Part shown: positions 52,288 through 64,000 of the stretch, piece by piece | Layout: every line of letters begins with the position of its first letter | Position numbering within the stretch: the stretch's first letter is position 1 | From: Entophlyctis helioformis | Lineage: Eukaryota; Chytridiomycota; Chytridiomycetes; Chytridiales; Chytriomycetaceae | NCBI GenBank assembly: GCA_025526915.1 | Contig: JAHLKH010000016.1 | Location: 62,001-126,000, forward strand | Direction of reading: 5' to 3' | DNA: 64,000 nucleotides | Position numbers and translations under genes: made by a program | The notes under the pieces: generated by a model | The model's database searches: none | The model's input: the letters and a program-made list of their open reading frames with translations, nothing else | Told to the model about the DNA's origin: nothing

Positions 52288-53564
52288 GCCGACTGTGCGT
52301 GCACCATGTGCGTCTGACTGTTGATCTGTGTTGAACTCTGTTTTTGATTGCTTTTTCTATGGACTGTTTATGAACCATTTTTCATCCCTTTAGATCTTTC
52401 ATTGTGTGTGTGTGTGTGAATGAGGGTGCTTGAGAGAGTGAGGGTGCTTTGAATGCAGGTGGCGTCAGCATGCCGTCATGGCAGCCGCACAGTGGGTGGG
52501 CGAGCCACCAGGGATCGGCGCATTGATGCCGCGGCAGGGTCATCCGCTTGGAAGGTTCGTCCGGGAGCGATTGCCGGTGGCGGTGGGTATCGACAGCACC
52601 CAGGCCACGCAGACCACGCGGTGCCACGCAGGCCACGCCACCGGCCGATGTCCGTTCAACAGTGGCCGCACACGACGGCGCAGGAGCGGTGGCTGCAATG
52701 CGGTCGGCCGCGTGGCACTTGCGGTCGCAGCATGTGTTTGTGTGCGTGCTTTCCAGCCAGCCAGCCAGCCACTCACGTCCAGCCAGCCCAGCCACCCCCC
52801 GTCCAGCCAGTTCAGTTCAGTCCAGTCCAGTCCAGCATTGCAGGTTTGGCTTGGATGGCATGCTTGGCTTGGATAGCATGGATGGAATAGCGGGCTCGAG
52901 ATCTGACGCGTTTTGCGCGATCTGGGCGGACAGACAGACACGCACGCAGGCACACGCACGCGCACACCGACAGACAAAGGCCCGCGCCACCCCGCCTTGG
53001 TTGGCATGCGCCACCCAGATCTGGCCAATGGGCAGCACGCAGGCACAGCGCAGCGCAGCACAGCACAGCACAGCACAGCACAGCACAGCACAGCGCATCA
53101 TTGCCATCATTGCCATCATCGCCATCATCGCCACCCAATCACATGCGTCCATCTGCCCTCTGCCCTCAGCACTCTGCGTTCGGCAGCACTCTGTTCTCAG
53201 CACTCGGCCGCCCGTTGCCGTCATCCACCACAGCGCTGGGTGGCAGCCACCGGCCCCGCCACCGGACCTTGTTTCCCGCCCGCCAGCCCGCCCGCTCGCC
53301 TTTAAAGGAGCCAGCCGCCCGCCCTCTTGGCCGCACTGCTCTCTCCGTCTGCTGTCTCCGTCTGCTGTCTCGACCCACTCCCGGCACACACACAGTCACA
53401 CAGTCACACAGTCACACAGTCACACAGTCACAGACCCGCACAGCCCCGTTCATCTACTCGCTTATCCACTCGCTCATCTTCTCGCTTATCCACTCGCTCA
53501 TCTATCCACTCGCCGTCCATCGCAAGTGTCTCACGCCGCATCGCCCCGCGCCCCGCTGCCTCAA
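52288..53564. other. Long intergenic region rich in simple repeats
   Basis: About 1.28 kb between two surface-protein genes on the same strand. It holds a gtgtgtgt tract near 52404, ccag repeats near 52755-52835, a cagca repeat near 53052-53095, a cattgccatcatcgc repeat near 53100-53140, an acacagtc repeat near 53392-53430 and a direct repeat of ctcgcttatccactcgctcatct-like units near 53457-53515. CCTTTAAAGG near 53298 may be a TATA-like element. No gene called. Confidence 0.5.
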
Positions 53565-53648
53565 ATGCGCCGACCGTCTGCCTCGCCTGCCCCTCGTGTC
53601 TCGCCTGCCTCTCGGACTTCAACCTCGCCCCGCCCGCTGCGCGCCTGC

Positions 53649-56142
53649 ATGCTGAGCATCGCCGCCTGCCTGTGCCTGTGCCTGTGCCTGCTCGCGGCGT
53701 CGCTGCCCTCGGTGCATGCGCTGCCGTCGTACGAGCTGGCCACGCCCGTCGCCAGGCAAGTGCCCGCTTCCTCGCTCTGTCTCTCGCTCTGTCTCTCGCT
53801 CTGTCTCTTGTCTGTCTCTTGTCTGTCTCTTGTCTGTCTCTTGTCGGTGTGGCTGACTGTGTGGCTGTCTCGTGTCTCACGCCGTCTGTCCCACTCTCTC
53901 TCTCTCTTTCTCTTGCCTTGTCCCACTCTCGCTGTCTCTTGTCTCACTCTCGCCCGCCGTTGCCCTGCTGTGCAATCCGGCTGCTTCACCCACTCACCGG
54001 CCCACTCCCACTTTCCAAACTCCGCCCGCCCCCATTTTGCTCAACTCCGCCCGCGTGGCGCGTCGCGTCTCATCTCCAAATCTCGCCCCCAAATCTCATC
54101 TCGCTCTTCGCTCCAGTGTCGAGACGCCTGTCGGTGATGCTGCGGCGGCGGCGTACGGCAGCTCGGACCACGACCAGGCCGCAGCCAACAGCTACGGCAA
54201 CGCCTACGGCAACAGCTACGGCAAGGGCAGCAGCTACGGCAACGGCAACAGCTACGGATATGACCACGGCTACGGCTACGACTACGGCTCCCCTGTCCCC
54301 GCACCGACCCCGGTCGAGCCAGCCTACGTCCCGCCGACTCCCTGCGAGACCCCCGTCGACTCGACCCTCGCCCCAAAGGCCGCCGATCCAACCACCGTCG
54401 TCACCATTTTCGTCGCAGAGACCAAGCAGGTGTATGAGACAATCACTTGCACAGACACGGTCGTGGCTGAGGAGACCACAACGAAAACCTCGACGGAAAT
54501 CACCACGTGCACCGTCACCGACAAGGTCTTTGTGACCCAGGCGGTTTTGAAGACGTTGGTCACGACGGCCACCTCGATCGAAAAGACGACCGAGACGTGT
54601 TTCGAGACGGTCGTGAAGACGGCCGTCTCCACGCAGGTGGCTCACGTCACCCAGGTCGAGAAGGTTTACACGACCGAGACGGCTGTCGAGACCAGGATTG
54701 CCGTGCACACCCAGACCGAGTTCAAGACCGAGACCGAGACGTGTTTCGAGACGGTCACAAAGACGGACGTCACTACGCAGGTGGCTCACGTCACCCAGGT
54801 GGCTTTTGTCACATCCACCAAGGTCAAGACGGCCTTTGAGACCAAGATTGCCGTGCTCACGCAGACAGAGTTCAAAACGGAAACAAAAACCGTCACCAAC
54901 TTTGCCACGTCGGTCGTGACGTCGGTCGCCCTCAGCACATCGGTCGTCACTGCGTTCAAGACGTCTGTCGAGTTTGTCACGTCGACGACCGTCAAAACCA
55001 AGACCAAGACCGAAACCGAAACCAAGACCAAGTTCGTCACGGCCCAGGTCACGACCCAGTCCCTGCCCAAGCACGGTGGCGGCGGCCGCAAATGGGGCCA
55101 GATTGTCCAGACGGTGCTCCACTGCGGCTCGCCCAAGCGCGTCATTTGCCGTCGGTTCCGTGCCGGCCGATCAGGCAGCAGCTGGGCGGGAGACGACAAG
55201 TCTGTGGTGGTGCACGGCGACCGGAGCAGCTGGGAGAGCGGTGCATTTGACTTTGTCTGCTTTGAGGTTGGCGAGAGCGAGTGGGAGGCGTGGAACAAAA
55301 AGTCCGAGTCTACGTCGCCGAGCAAGGGCACGGGCTCATCGTACGGCGGCAAGTCTTACGGCGGCACGTCTTACGGCGGCAAGTCTTACGGCGGCAGCAG
55401 CACAGGCATCGAGGGCGGCTTTGTGATTGGCGAGGAGAAGGACATCAACATCAAGTGCCGGCGTGTTGGCAACCACATTGCGAAGCACAAGCGCACATAT
55501 GGCCGCGGTGACGACGCGAGCGAGTACGCGGCACGCGGCACCACCTGGTGGAACGCCATTGACTGGTCGAGCCGCGACGACTTTGACTTTGTGTGCTACA
55601 CGGACTCGCCCAAGAGCCCGGCTCCTTCCGGCCCGATTGGCGGCAGCAGCTACGGATCGAGCAGCTACGGATCGAGCAGCTACGGATCGCACAACACGTG
55701 CGCCAAGGAAGAGGTGATTGAGTTTTGCTGCAAGCTGGCGACGGTCACGATCGGCACGGCGACGTTTGAGTCGGCGTCTGTCGTGAGCGAGGTGGATGTG
55801 GATGCTGCGTACGGCATGCCGACCGCCACGCCCTCGTACCAAGAGCCAGGGCCCAAGGGATCGGAGATGCCAGCGTGGACGCCACCGGTGCCGGGCTCTG
55901 AGGCGGTTCCCACGGACGCGCCGGCAGGCTCGTACGGCGGCGATGCAACGGCATCTGCATCGGCATCGGCAGCGACGGGGACAGGGACGGGGTCAGGGAC
56001 AGGGAATGACGCGCAGCAGATCCAGGCGGGCACCAACGTCAAGTCTGGCGCGCGTGGAGCGGCCACGCAGAGCCGCGCGCTCGTGGCGGCCCTTGCGGCG
56101 GTTGTGGTTGCGGCGCTCGCGCTCGGCGACGTGGCCGTGTGA
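53649..56142 (+). CDS. Repetitive Cys-rich GPI-anchored surface protein
   Basis: Two exons, 53649-53755 and 54117-56142, joined across a GC-AG intron (AG/GCAAGT donor, ctccag acceptor); 710 aa. An in-frame ATG at 53565 would add 28 residues before the signal peptide (MLSIAACLCLCLCLLAASLP). Order: Tyr/Gly-rich segment (SYGNAYGNSYGKGSSYGNG), a PPTPCETP segment like the gene at 31479, a Thr/Val/Glu-rich region with imperfect repeats of about 40 residues (TETCFETVVKT, STQVAHVTQV, TQTEFKTET), two related Cys-containing modules (each ending FDFVCF or FDFVCY), a further GSSYGSSSYG run, and a hydrophobic end (ALVAALAAVVVAALALGDVA). Likely adhesion or wall protein. No family recognised. Confidence 0.75.
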
Positions 56143-56461
56143 GCGGGCGGCCGCGTCTTTAGGCCAAGCCGCGCGTCTTTAGTCCAAGCCAAGCCACGCC
56201 CGCTGTTGTGCAACACTGCATCACCCACCATGCCATGTCATGTCCATCCCACGCCTATACCCACGCCACGCTCTGCAACCACCGACTGCTGCTCTGCAAC
56301 TCTCCCGTGTCTGTCTGTCTGTCTGTGCCAGTGTCAGTGTCTGTCTGAATGAAGCCGGCGGTCTCTCTGCCTCTGCCTCTGATGCCTTTGGAACTTGCCA
56401 CCTTTCGACGCGTCTTGCTCACGTTCCAACAACAACAACAACAACAACAACAAGCACGACG
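56143..56461. other. Intergenic region upstream of ECM29
   Basis: About 320 bp with an acaacaacaac run just before the ECM29 start. No gene seen. Confidence 0.5.
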
Positions 56462-59400
56462 ATGGCGTCAAAGGAGCTTGGTGCGCAGCTGGCTGCATCT
56501 GCCGGATGTGCCTGATGTGCCGCCTATTGCAGCACCACCAGCGTGCGTGCATGCGTGCGTGCGTGCTGACACGCTCGCTCGTGTCCGTGTGCACCGCCCG
56601 CAGAGCTGCTCGAGAACGTCGAGCTGCGGCTGGCCCTCGCCGACACCGACGCCAAGTTCGAGGCCACCGTCGCCACCTTCCTCGCGCCGTTTCTGCGCAA
56701 GCTCGACTCGCCGCACGACGCCGTGCGCCACAAGGTGCCTGCCGTGTGGTGCCTTCCATGCCTTGTCTGCCATGCCTTGTCTGCCATGCCTTGTCTGCCA
56801 TGCCTTGTCTGCCATGCCTTGTCTGCCTTGCCTTGCTCTGACCACCACCACACACACCAGGTCGTCGGCATGTGCAGCCACGTCAACAAGCGGCTCAAGG
56901 CGACGCCCGCCATCAAGGTGCCCGTCGAGCCGCTGCTCGCCCTGTACACCGCCCAGGCATCCGGCCCCTTGCTGCGCTCCTTTGCCCTCGTCTACATCGA
57001 GCTGGCCTTTGCCCGCCTGTCCGACCCCGTGAGTCTGCCCCCGTCTGCATCGTCGTCGCAGTCGTCGCATCCATCCGATCAGCACCCTGGCCCGCCACCA
57101 CCAACCCCGGCCCACAGAAACTGACGCTGTAAAACCACCACCACCAATACCACTATCAGGAGGCCGTCAAGTTCCTGCCGCTGCTGATCCCGGGCATCGC
57201 GGGCCGCCCCGCCGCGCAGCGATCCGTCATCCTAGCCATCGCCATCCCCATCATGGCCAAATACAAGCCGCCGCGTCCCTCAGACCCGCCCGTCCACGAC
57301 CCCTTTGGCTTTGCCGGCCACGACGCAGACCTCCAGTTTGTGCTCGAGTGCATCCTCGACATCATGCTGTACATTGTGCCCGCGTCCGGCCGCACCCTGA
57401 CCGCCCAGACCGCCGCTGCAAAGTATGCTTCGATGCGATCGCCTCACTCGGCCACATTACCATGCGTGACAAACAAAGGGACTGACGCTCACGACGCATG
57501 CTCCATCACAGTGCCGCGACGCCGCCGCCGACCGCGCTGGATGTCCTGCCGCCGGGCCTCAGCAAGGCCGCTGTCGTCACCATCACAAACTCGCTGCAGG
57601 CGCCGTGGTGCAAGTCCAATGCCGATGTGCGCGACCTCAAGACTGCCCTTGCACGCGTGCTCATGATGGACCATGTCCTGCCCGACCGCGTCTGCGTCCT
57701 GGAAAAGTTTCTCATCTTCCTCGTGTGCGCGGGCAATGCCTACTCGGAGGTCCAGGCCGTCGGCGAGGAAGGTCTGCGCCGCTACGCCAAACCGGACTTT
57801 GAGGATGCGGCCGTCGTCGTGCGGCTGTATGCGCTGTATCTGGGCAATGGCGGTCCAGCTACTGCTGCATCGCCTGCTGCATCACCTGCGGCTTCTGCTC
57901 CTGCTGCTTCTACTCCTACTCCGACTGCTGCGACTCCTGCTGCTGCTGCTGCTTCCGCTGTGTCTGGTAGGCTGATCTTGGTTTGCGATCGTCATTCTGT
58001 GGCTTGGACTGGACTGACCACGGATCGATGGCGGGCAGACACGCTGCGCGGACCCGCCACGCCGGCACTCAAGCACAAGATCCTGGATTTCCTGATGCGC
58101 TCGGCGCGTGCCACCAACCAGCTGCCCCAGACCGTCCAAGTCGCGTTCGATGCCCTGTACAGCCCGACAACGACGCCAAAGCTGCGGCTGGCGGGCATGT
58201 CGTTTGTCCAGTGGATCGCCCGCATGGCCGACACCGACAAGCTGCGGCCCATTGGCGCCGTCATGCTCTCTGGCCTGCTCAAGTTCATCAACGACGGCCC
58301 GCCCGAGACAGGCTCGGCCCTCGAAAACGAGACGCTCCACGGCTTTGCGTACGAGGCCGTCGGCCTCCTCTCCAAGCGGCTCCCGTCCCTCTTCCGCGAC
58401 GACCTCTCCATCCTCGTCGGCTTCTTCAGCGCCGTGTCGACCGTCTCGCGCAACGTGCGCGTGTCCGTGCAAGAAGCCCTGTCCAACATGATCCCCGCCT
58501 ACAAGGACGTCATTGCGGACGCGGCCAAGCGCACGCAGATCGAGGCTCTCCTCCTCGCCAACATGGACAAGCACGAGCACCATGCGCGCTACATTGCCAC
58601 CAAGTACGCCGTGCAGCTGTTTCCCTTTACATCCACGTTTGCGCGGTATATCTGTGTGCTGGCGTCGGCCGATCCCAAGCTCGAAGTCATGGACGAAGCG
58701 AAACGCGGTCTGCGCTTCCCTGACCTGCCACCTGTGGGCGGCAGCGATGCCGAGGAGCGTGCGGCGCTCGACGGCTGGCGACAGCTGCTGCCGGGCTTCT
58801 CGGACACGGTTGAGCTGTTTGCGCGGTTGGGCAAACGCTCGCGTGCGGCGGCGGTCGCCATCTACCCGGGTGCCAAGTGGGTCACCAACATGACGGCAGC
58901 GGCGTACACGCACCAGCTCGAGTTTCTGAGACAGCTGCTGGTGCTCACGGCCGACCCGCGTGCGCGCGTGTCGGAGCTCGGCGTCATTGAAGACTTTGCT
59001 GCTGGCACGTCGGGGATCGTTGGTGCAACCACGCGGGCCCGCCTGAGCGAGCTGCTGCTGGCCATGTGGACGGCCCAGCACGCCGACACGACGACGGCGA
59101 CGGCCACCACCGACATGCAGGTCGATGTCGCCAAGAGCGTCACGGGCCTGCACGGCTACATCCACTTTATTGAGCAGGCGCTCAAGGCCGACGGCGGCGA
59201 CGCCATCCTGCAGCTCGTGGCCTCGTCGTTACTGCTCGAGCTCGTGTCGCTGGCGCCGCGCGGACTGTCGGTGTCGTACTCGGGCCGTGCTGACTGGATC
59301 CGCTCGTTCCTGTCGTCGATCCGCGACGAGACGCGGCTGTCCATGGCACACATTCTCGGCATCGTCGCCACGAGCAACCTGGAGGACGCCGGGCGTCTTG

Positions 59401-62400
59401 CCTCGCTGCTGAAGCTCCTCGACGAGCTCCTGGCCGGGTCGGTGGATATGGCCCGCACGGCCACCGAGCTGCGTCACGGCTCCATGGTGAGTATTGGTTT
59501 CCTGATTGGCCGGCTCGAGTACCGCCATCCGTACGACTTTGGGACCCTGGTTCCGGTTGCCAAGATCTCGACGCTGCTGGACGCGGTCGCCGAGGGTCTC
59601 CATGGCGACCACCCGTTCATTGTCATTGGCGCGTGCGAGGCGCTCGCCGAGGCCGGCCGCTACGCGCCGCTGGTGTTTGTCGACGGCGCCAAGTGGACGG
59701 CCAAGACGGTGCTGGACAAACTGACGTCGCTCGCCAAGTCGTCGCGCGAGGCCAAGGTGCAGGAAGCGGCCATCTACGCACTCGGCCACATTGCCCTGGG
59801 CACACCTGCGTTCCTGGACACGGTCCTCGACTTTGTGCTGACCCTCCCGTCGGCCCTGTCCAAGAACTCGGAGATGCACTTTAATGTCGGCGACACGCTG
59901 TGCACGGCACTGCTTGGCTTCGCGTCGTCGCACATGATTGAGTTTCTGGATATCGCCGACTGCGCGTTCCCACCGCCACCGCAGGCTGGTACGGGCAAGA
60001 GTGTGCCTGTGCCCGATGCTGCCAAGGCGGACGCGTTTGTCGACAAGATCATGGAGCTCATGCGGCCCACCAGCTCGGCCGTCGCGCGCAAGGCGGCGTG
60101 CATCTGGCTGCTGTGTCTGACCAAGTACGGCGGATCGACGGCCACAGTGACTGCGCGCGCGCTGCAGATCCATGCGGCCTTTTCGTCGCTCCTCGGCGAC
60201 CGCGACGAGTTCACGCAGGAAGTCGCGTCCAAGGGCATTGGCCTCGTGTACGACATTGGCGACCAGGCCGTCAAGGACGAGCTCGTGCGCTCGCTCGTGT
60301 CGACGTTCACCGAGGGCCGCAAGCTTGCACCGCAGTCGGTCACGGGCGAGACGCAGCTGTTTGACTCGTCGGCGGTCGGCACGGCACCCGACGGCACCAA
60401 CATCACCACGTACCAGAGCATCCTGAGTCTGGCGGCCGACATGAACCAGCCGGACCTGGTGTACAAGTTCATGTCGCTCGCGTCGCACCATGCCATCTGG
60501 AACTCGCGGCGTGGCGCGTCCATGGGCTTTGGGTCGATTGCCGCGCAGGCCGAGCGCGAGCTCACGCCGCACCTGCCGCAGCTCATCCCGCGACTGTACC
60601 GCTACCAGTTCGACCCGAACCCCAAGGTGGCCGAGAACATGCGCAACATCTGGCGCACGCTCGTCAAGGAGCCCAAAAAGGCCGTCGACGCGCACTTTGA
60701 GACGATCATCAAGGACCTGCTGGTGTCGCTCGGCGACCGCATGTGGCGCACGCGCGAGGCGTCGTGCAATGCGCTGGCGGATCTCTTACACGGCCGCCAG
60801 ATGGCCGACATTGAGCCGTTCCTGCAGGACCTGTGGACGATGAGCTTCCGCGCGCTCGACGACATCAAGGAGACGGTGCGCGTGGCCGCGTTTGCGACCT
60901 GCAAGACGCTCACCAACCTCACGCTCCGGTTCACGGACCCGCACAATGTGAGTCTGGCGCAGGGGTCCAAGGTGCTGGCCATCATGGTCCCCTTCTTCCT
61001 CAACAAGGGCCTCGGCTCCATGGCCGAAGAGGTGCGCAAGTTCTCGCTCGCGACGGTGCTCAAGATGTGCAAGACGGGCGGCGTGCTCCTCAAGCCGCAC
61101 ATCACGGACCTCGTGGGCACGCTGCTCGAGTCGCTGTCGTCGCTCGAGCCGCAGTCGCTCAACTACCTCTCCTTCCACGTGGACAAGTACAATGTCACGC
61201 AGGAGCAGCTCGACACGTCGCGGCTGTCGGCGGCACGCAACTCGCCCATGATGGATGCGGCCGAGCAGTGTGTCGCGCACGTCGATGCCGCCGTTCTCGA
61301 CACCCTGATTCCGCGGCTCTGTGGCATCATCCGCAAGGGCGTCGGACTCCCGACACGCGCCGGATGTGCACGCTTCGTGTACACGCTCGTGCAGCGGCTG
61401 CCGCAGGACTTTGCGCCGCATGCCGACACGGTGCTCAAGGCGCTGTCGGGAGCCATCCAGGACCGCTCGCCCGTCGTGCGCAAGGCGTTTGCGACGGCCA
61501 TTGGCCATGTCGTGCGCGTGGCCACGGACGCCGCGGTCGCGCGGCTGGTGGCGCATCTGCGAAAGGGCTACCTCGAGGGCGATGCTGGCGACGAGGACGC
61601 GCGGTCAGTCGCTCCCGTCACGCTGCTGGAGATGTCGCGGTCGGCGGGCGACAAGATGAAGGGCTTCCACTCGACTGTGCTGCCGCTTGCGTACATTGGC
61701 GCGCGCGACACGACCGGCTCGGCTGAAGCTGCGGCTGCGGCGGCTGCGCTGGCTGCGTCCGGGTCGACGGCTGCACCCACCAACACCATCAAGGCGTTGT
61801 GGGCGGCTGTGTGGGAAGAGAACACGGCCGGCGCGTCGGGCGCGGCGAAGCTCTGGGTCATTGAGATCCTGGACCTGTGCGAGACGCTCCTCCGCGAGTC
61901 GCCGTCGTGGCCCGTCAAGCGGCAAGTCGGCTCCTCGATTGCCGATCTCGCCGCCACGCTCGGCCCTGCCATCGAGCCGCACATGGACCGCATCATCCCG
62001 CTCCTGACCGACACCCTCTCTGGCCGCACATGGGACGGCAAAAGAGGCCGTGCTCGAGGGCCTGGCCTCTGTGTGCGTCAACGGCAAAGCAGCGCTCGTC
62101 CCCGCCTCGCCGCACATGACCGAGATTGAAAAAGTGCTCGTGCGCGAGGCACGCAAGAACGCCAAACACTACCGCCGTCTGGCGATCGAGTACCTCGGCG
62201 CCGTGTTTGATGCCGTGGATCTGGTCGCCGTGGACGAGGTCGTCGAGTACCTCACCGATGTCGCCACGACGGATACCAAGGACGACATGGACACGGACGA
62301 CGACCATGTGCGCGAGCGGCCGCTTGTGCTGGCTATCCAGGCCAACGCGTTCAAGGCGCTCGGTCTCTGCTTCCCGCGGTCGAATGTTGATGTACAGCGT

Positions 62401-63014
62401 ATGTTGGTTGGTTGGCTGTGTCTGGCCTGGCTGTCTGGTTTGCTGTGTCTGGCTGTGTCTGGCCTGGCTGTCTGGTTTGCTGGCTGGCCTGGCTGGCTGG
62501 GACTGACACGTTTCTTGCGTGATGGGCGAGCAGGCAAACACTGTGGCGCGCTGCTAGAAACTCTTGCCAAGAACCTGGACGGACAAGTGTGGAACATCCG
62601 GCTAGCAGTGCTGGACGCGATATCCAAGGTGCTTGACAAGGCGCAGGCAGGCGTTGTCGACGATCACGCGTTGGGCTTGTGCTGGACGGTCTATTTGTGT
62701 CGGTCGACGACACCAAGGTGAGTGAGGGACAGACGTGCTTCTTGTCTTTCTTGCCGTGTGATGGCTGCCTGACACTTGGCACTTGACACTGACGCGTGGT
62801 GTGCATGCTGCAGTACACGGCTATCCGCGACAAGGCGGCGGCGGCGCTGCAGCAGGCGGCCAGCAAGTACCGCGACACGCCGGCCATGCCCGCGGCGGTG
62901 GTGGCGGCCACGGTCGAGCGTCTCGAGACGGCGATTGCGCGCGAGAGCGTGTCGACGATCCAGCATGCGCTCAAGGTGGCGCGCGGTGCACTCACGGGCA
63001 TGGACGTCGAGTGA
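56462..63014 (+). CDS. ECM29: ECM29, proteasome adaptor and scaffold protein
   Basis: Exons: 56462-56480, 56604-56734, 56861-57028, 57160-57422, 57512-57966, 58039-62398, 62534-62717 and 62814-63014; about 1,926 aa if two base errors are corrected. HEAT-repeat text matches ECM29 throughout: VNKRLKATPAIKVPVEPLLA, VASKGIGLVYDIGDQAVKDE, NQPDLVYKFMSLASHHAIWN, LPQLIPRLYRYQFDPNPKVA, LEPQSLNYLSFHVDKYNVTQ and SLAYIGA-type elements. Known role: binds the 26S proteasome, holds core and cap together and inhibits faulty proteasomes. Oddities: an extra A in AAAA at 62040-62043 moves the frame just after GRTWDGK, and a missing G near 62673-62675 moves it back. Without these the downstream family match is lost. 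The 57967-58038 intron is a multiple of three and could also be read through. Confidence 0.9.
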
Positions 63015-63226
63015 CGCGTCTGAGCGTGTGGTGTGACTGTCGAGTTGCTGAATGGATGTTGAATGGAATGGTTGATGCTCAAGATACCAATCAATGCGCA
63101 CAAGTTCAGCCTGCACTTTGGACGGCATCACTCTGTGCCAGTCACTTGATCTGGCAGACAGCATGCATGCCCACAGACTGCTGCAGGACCAGCAGACACG
63201 GCTCCTGAGCAGGGAGATAAGAGCAG

Positions 63227-63232
63227 TTTATT
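63227..63232 (-). terminator. Poly(A) signal AATAAA overlapping the stop codon of the RING ligase gene
   Basis: The gene ends TAC-TGA-ATAAA on the minus strand; AATAAA starts with the last base of TGA (63232). Confidence 0.5.
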
Positions 63233-63938
63233 CAGTACAAGACAATGGACAGAATCACAAGCGTCGCGATCATCAGGAACAAGCGCGACAGAAACGCCTG
63301 CGTCTGTTCAATGGCGCTGACTGCCGCATCCGCTCCTGTCCCTGTCCTTGGCCCATTCTGCGCCAGTCCGCCCGTGTTGAACGCCTGTGAATCCTCTGGT
63401 CAGCAGCAAGTCCACGCACGGCACACACGGCACACACACTGTGCACTTACAAACTGGAACCCAAACGGCATGACACCGACACGCACGTTGCCAAAGTGAA
63501 CGCCCGGCCCGCCCATTCCGAACCCGCCGCCCAGCCCGCCGCCCACATTGCCCCCGACATTGCCACCGACATTGCCACCGTTGCCGCCACCGCCGTTGAA
63601 GAGGTTGCTGATGAAATCCCATCCGCCGTTGCGCGACGTCGGCGAGGGCCGTTGGCCAGCAGGGCGGTTCGGGATCTCCTGCTCAGCAGCACGCGGGTCC
63701 TTGGCCTCGCGTCCGCGCACGTAGATGGGGATCACCTGGTCCTTGTCGACGCCTGCCTTGCAGACGGGACATGTATTGGAGGCCGGCAGCCGCGACGACA
63801 GCCACTGATGCAGACTGCGACGGTGCGAGCGGCTGTTAGCATGCAATGGCGTGCGTGCATGCAATGGCGCATACGTACCATGGCCAGCAGAAGAGGTGGC
63901 CGCAGAGTGTGACGACGGGGTTGGACGCCATATCCAGA
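63232..63938 (-). CDS. RNF5/RNF185-type RING ubiquitin ligase, membrane-anchored (5' end outside window)
   Basis: Exons in the window: 63938-63879, 63814-63451 and 63384-63232; the first exon(s) lie beyond the right edge. The RING part visible is LDMASNPVVTLCGHLFCWPC, LHQWLSSRLPASNTCPVCKA and DKDQVIPIYVRG, which match RNF5/RNF185 closely; the first Cys pair is missing only because it lies in the upstream exon. A Pro/Arg linker, a Gly-rich insert (GGGGNGGNVGGNVGGNVGGG) and a C-terminal hydrophobic anchor (FLSRLFLMIATLVILSIVLY) follow. Known role: ER or mitochondrial-membrane E3 ligase in ER-associated degradation. It converges on ECM29 with 217 bp between stops. Confidence 0.92.
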
Positions 63939-64000
63939 CTGTGCCAAAGACGATCCGTGTTAGCCTGCGGTGTGGAGCAGCCAACGCACAGGCGGGCAGG

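Overview
The window is nuclear DNA from a GC-rich eukaryote with small introns, most probably a chytrid fungus (Chytridiomycota, Rhizophydiales-like; this is inference). Genes are packed on both strands. Nearly all introns are short GT-AG introns with GTAAGT, GTGAGT, GTACGT or GTGCGT donors. The gene mix suits a zoosporic fungus: M36 fungalysin, tyrosinase, a GPI-anchored aspartic protease, serpentine receptors, and a family of ankyrin proteins with a conserved N-terminal module. I set exon borders by reading splice sites and checking that every joined frame closes. All functions rest on recognised protein families, not on database searches.

Layout, left to right. 1-5.7 kb: the 5' end of an FRG1-like gene, SDHAF4, a tail-anchored BAG protein, an aspartic protease, and the small RFC clamp-loader subunit (yeast Rfc5, human RFC3). 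6-20 kb: two ankyrin genes, a membrane-anchored alpha/beta hydrolase, an R3H-type protein, a PH-domain protein, an F-box/LRR-like protein, and two 7TM receptors in head-to-head orientation. 20-31 kb: a duplicated block of about 1.6 kb. One copy carries the end of a complete IMPACT/YIH1 gene plus its downstream neighbour. The other copy abuts a broken ankyrin gene. A P450, a GPI-anchored protein and small uncertain genes lie between the copies. 31-47 kb: a Pro/Thr-rich GPI protein with an apparent frameshift, fungalysin, DDB2, an MFSD1-like transporter, a tyrosinase followed by a small secreted protein that matches its C-terminal module, and the nucleoporin ALADIN. 47-56 kb: two large repetitive surface proteins, one with about 52 copies of a 13-residue Lys/Asp repeat. 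56-64 kb: the proteasome adaptor ECM29 and a convergent RNF5/RNF185-type ubiquitin ligase that runs off the right edge.

The housekeeping genes cover DNA replication and repair (RFC, DDB2), protein quality control (BAG, ECM29, RNF5-like ligase, YIH1), the nuclear pore (ALADIN) and mitochondrial complex II assembly (SDHAF4). The accessory genes are secreted, surface or sensory. No operons, CRISPR arrays, tRNA, rRNA or recognisable transposons were seen. Many genes are divergent with very short shared promoters. The observations I rate highest are the free-standing copy of the tyrosinase C-terminal module beside its parent gene, the partial-gene duplication, the opsin-like receptor without the retinal lysine, and apparent frameshifts in ECM29 and a GPI protein.
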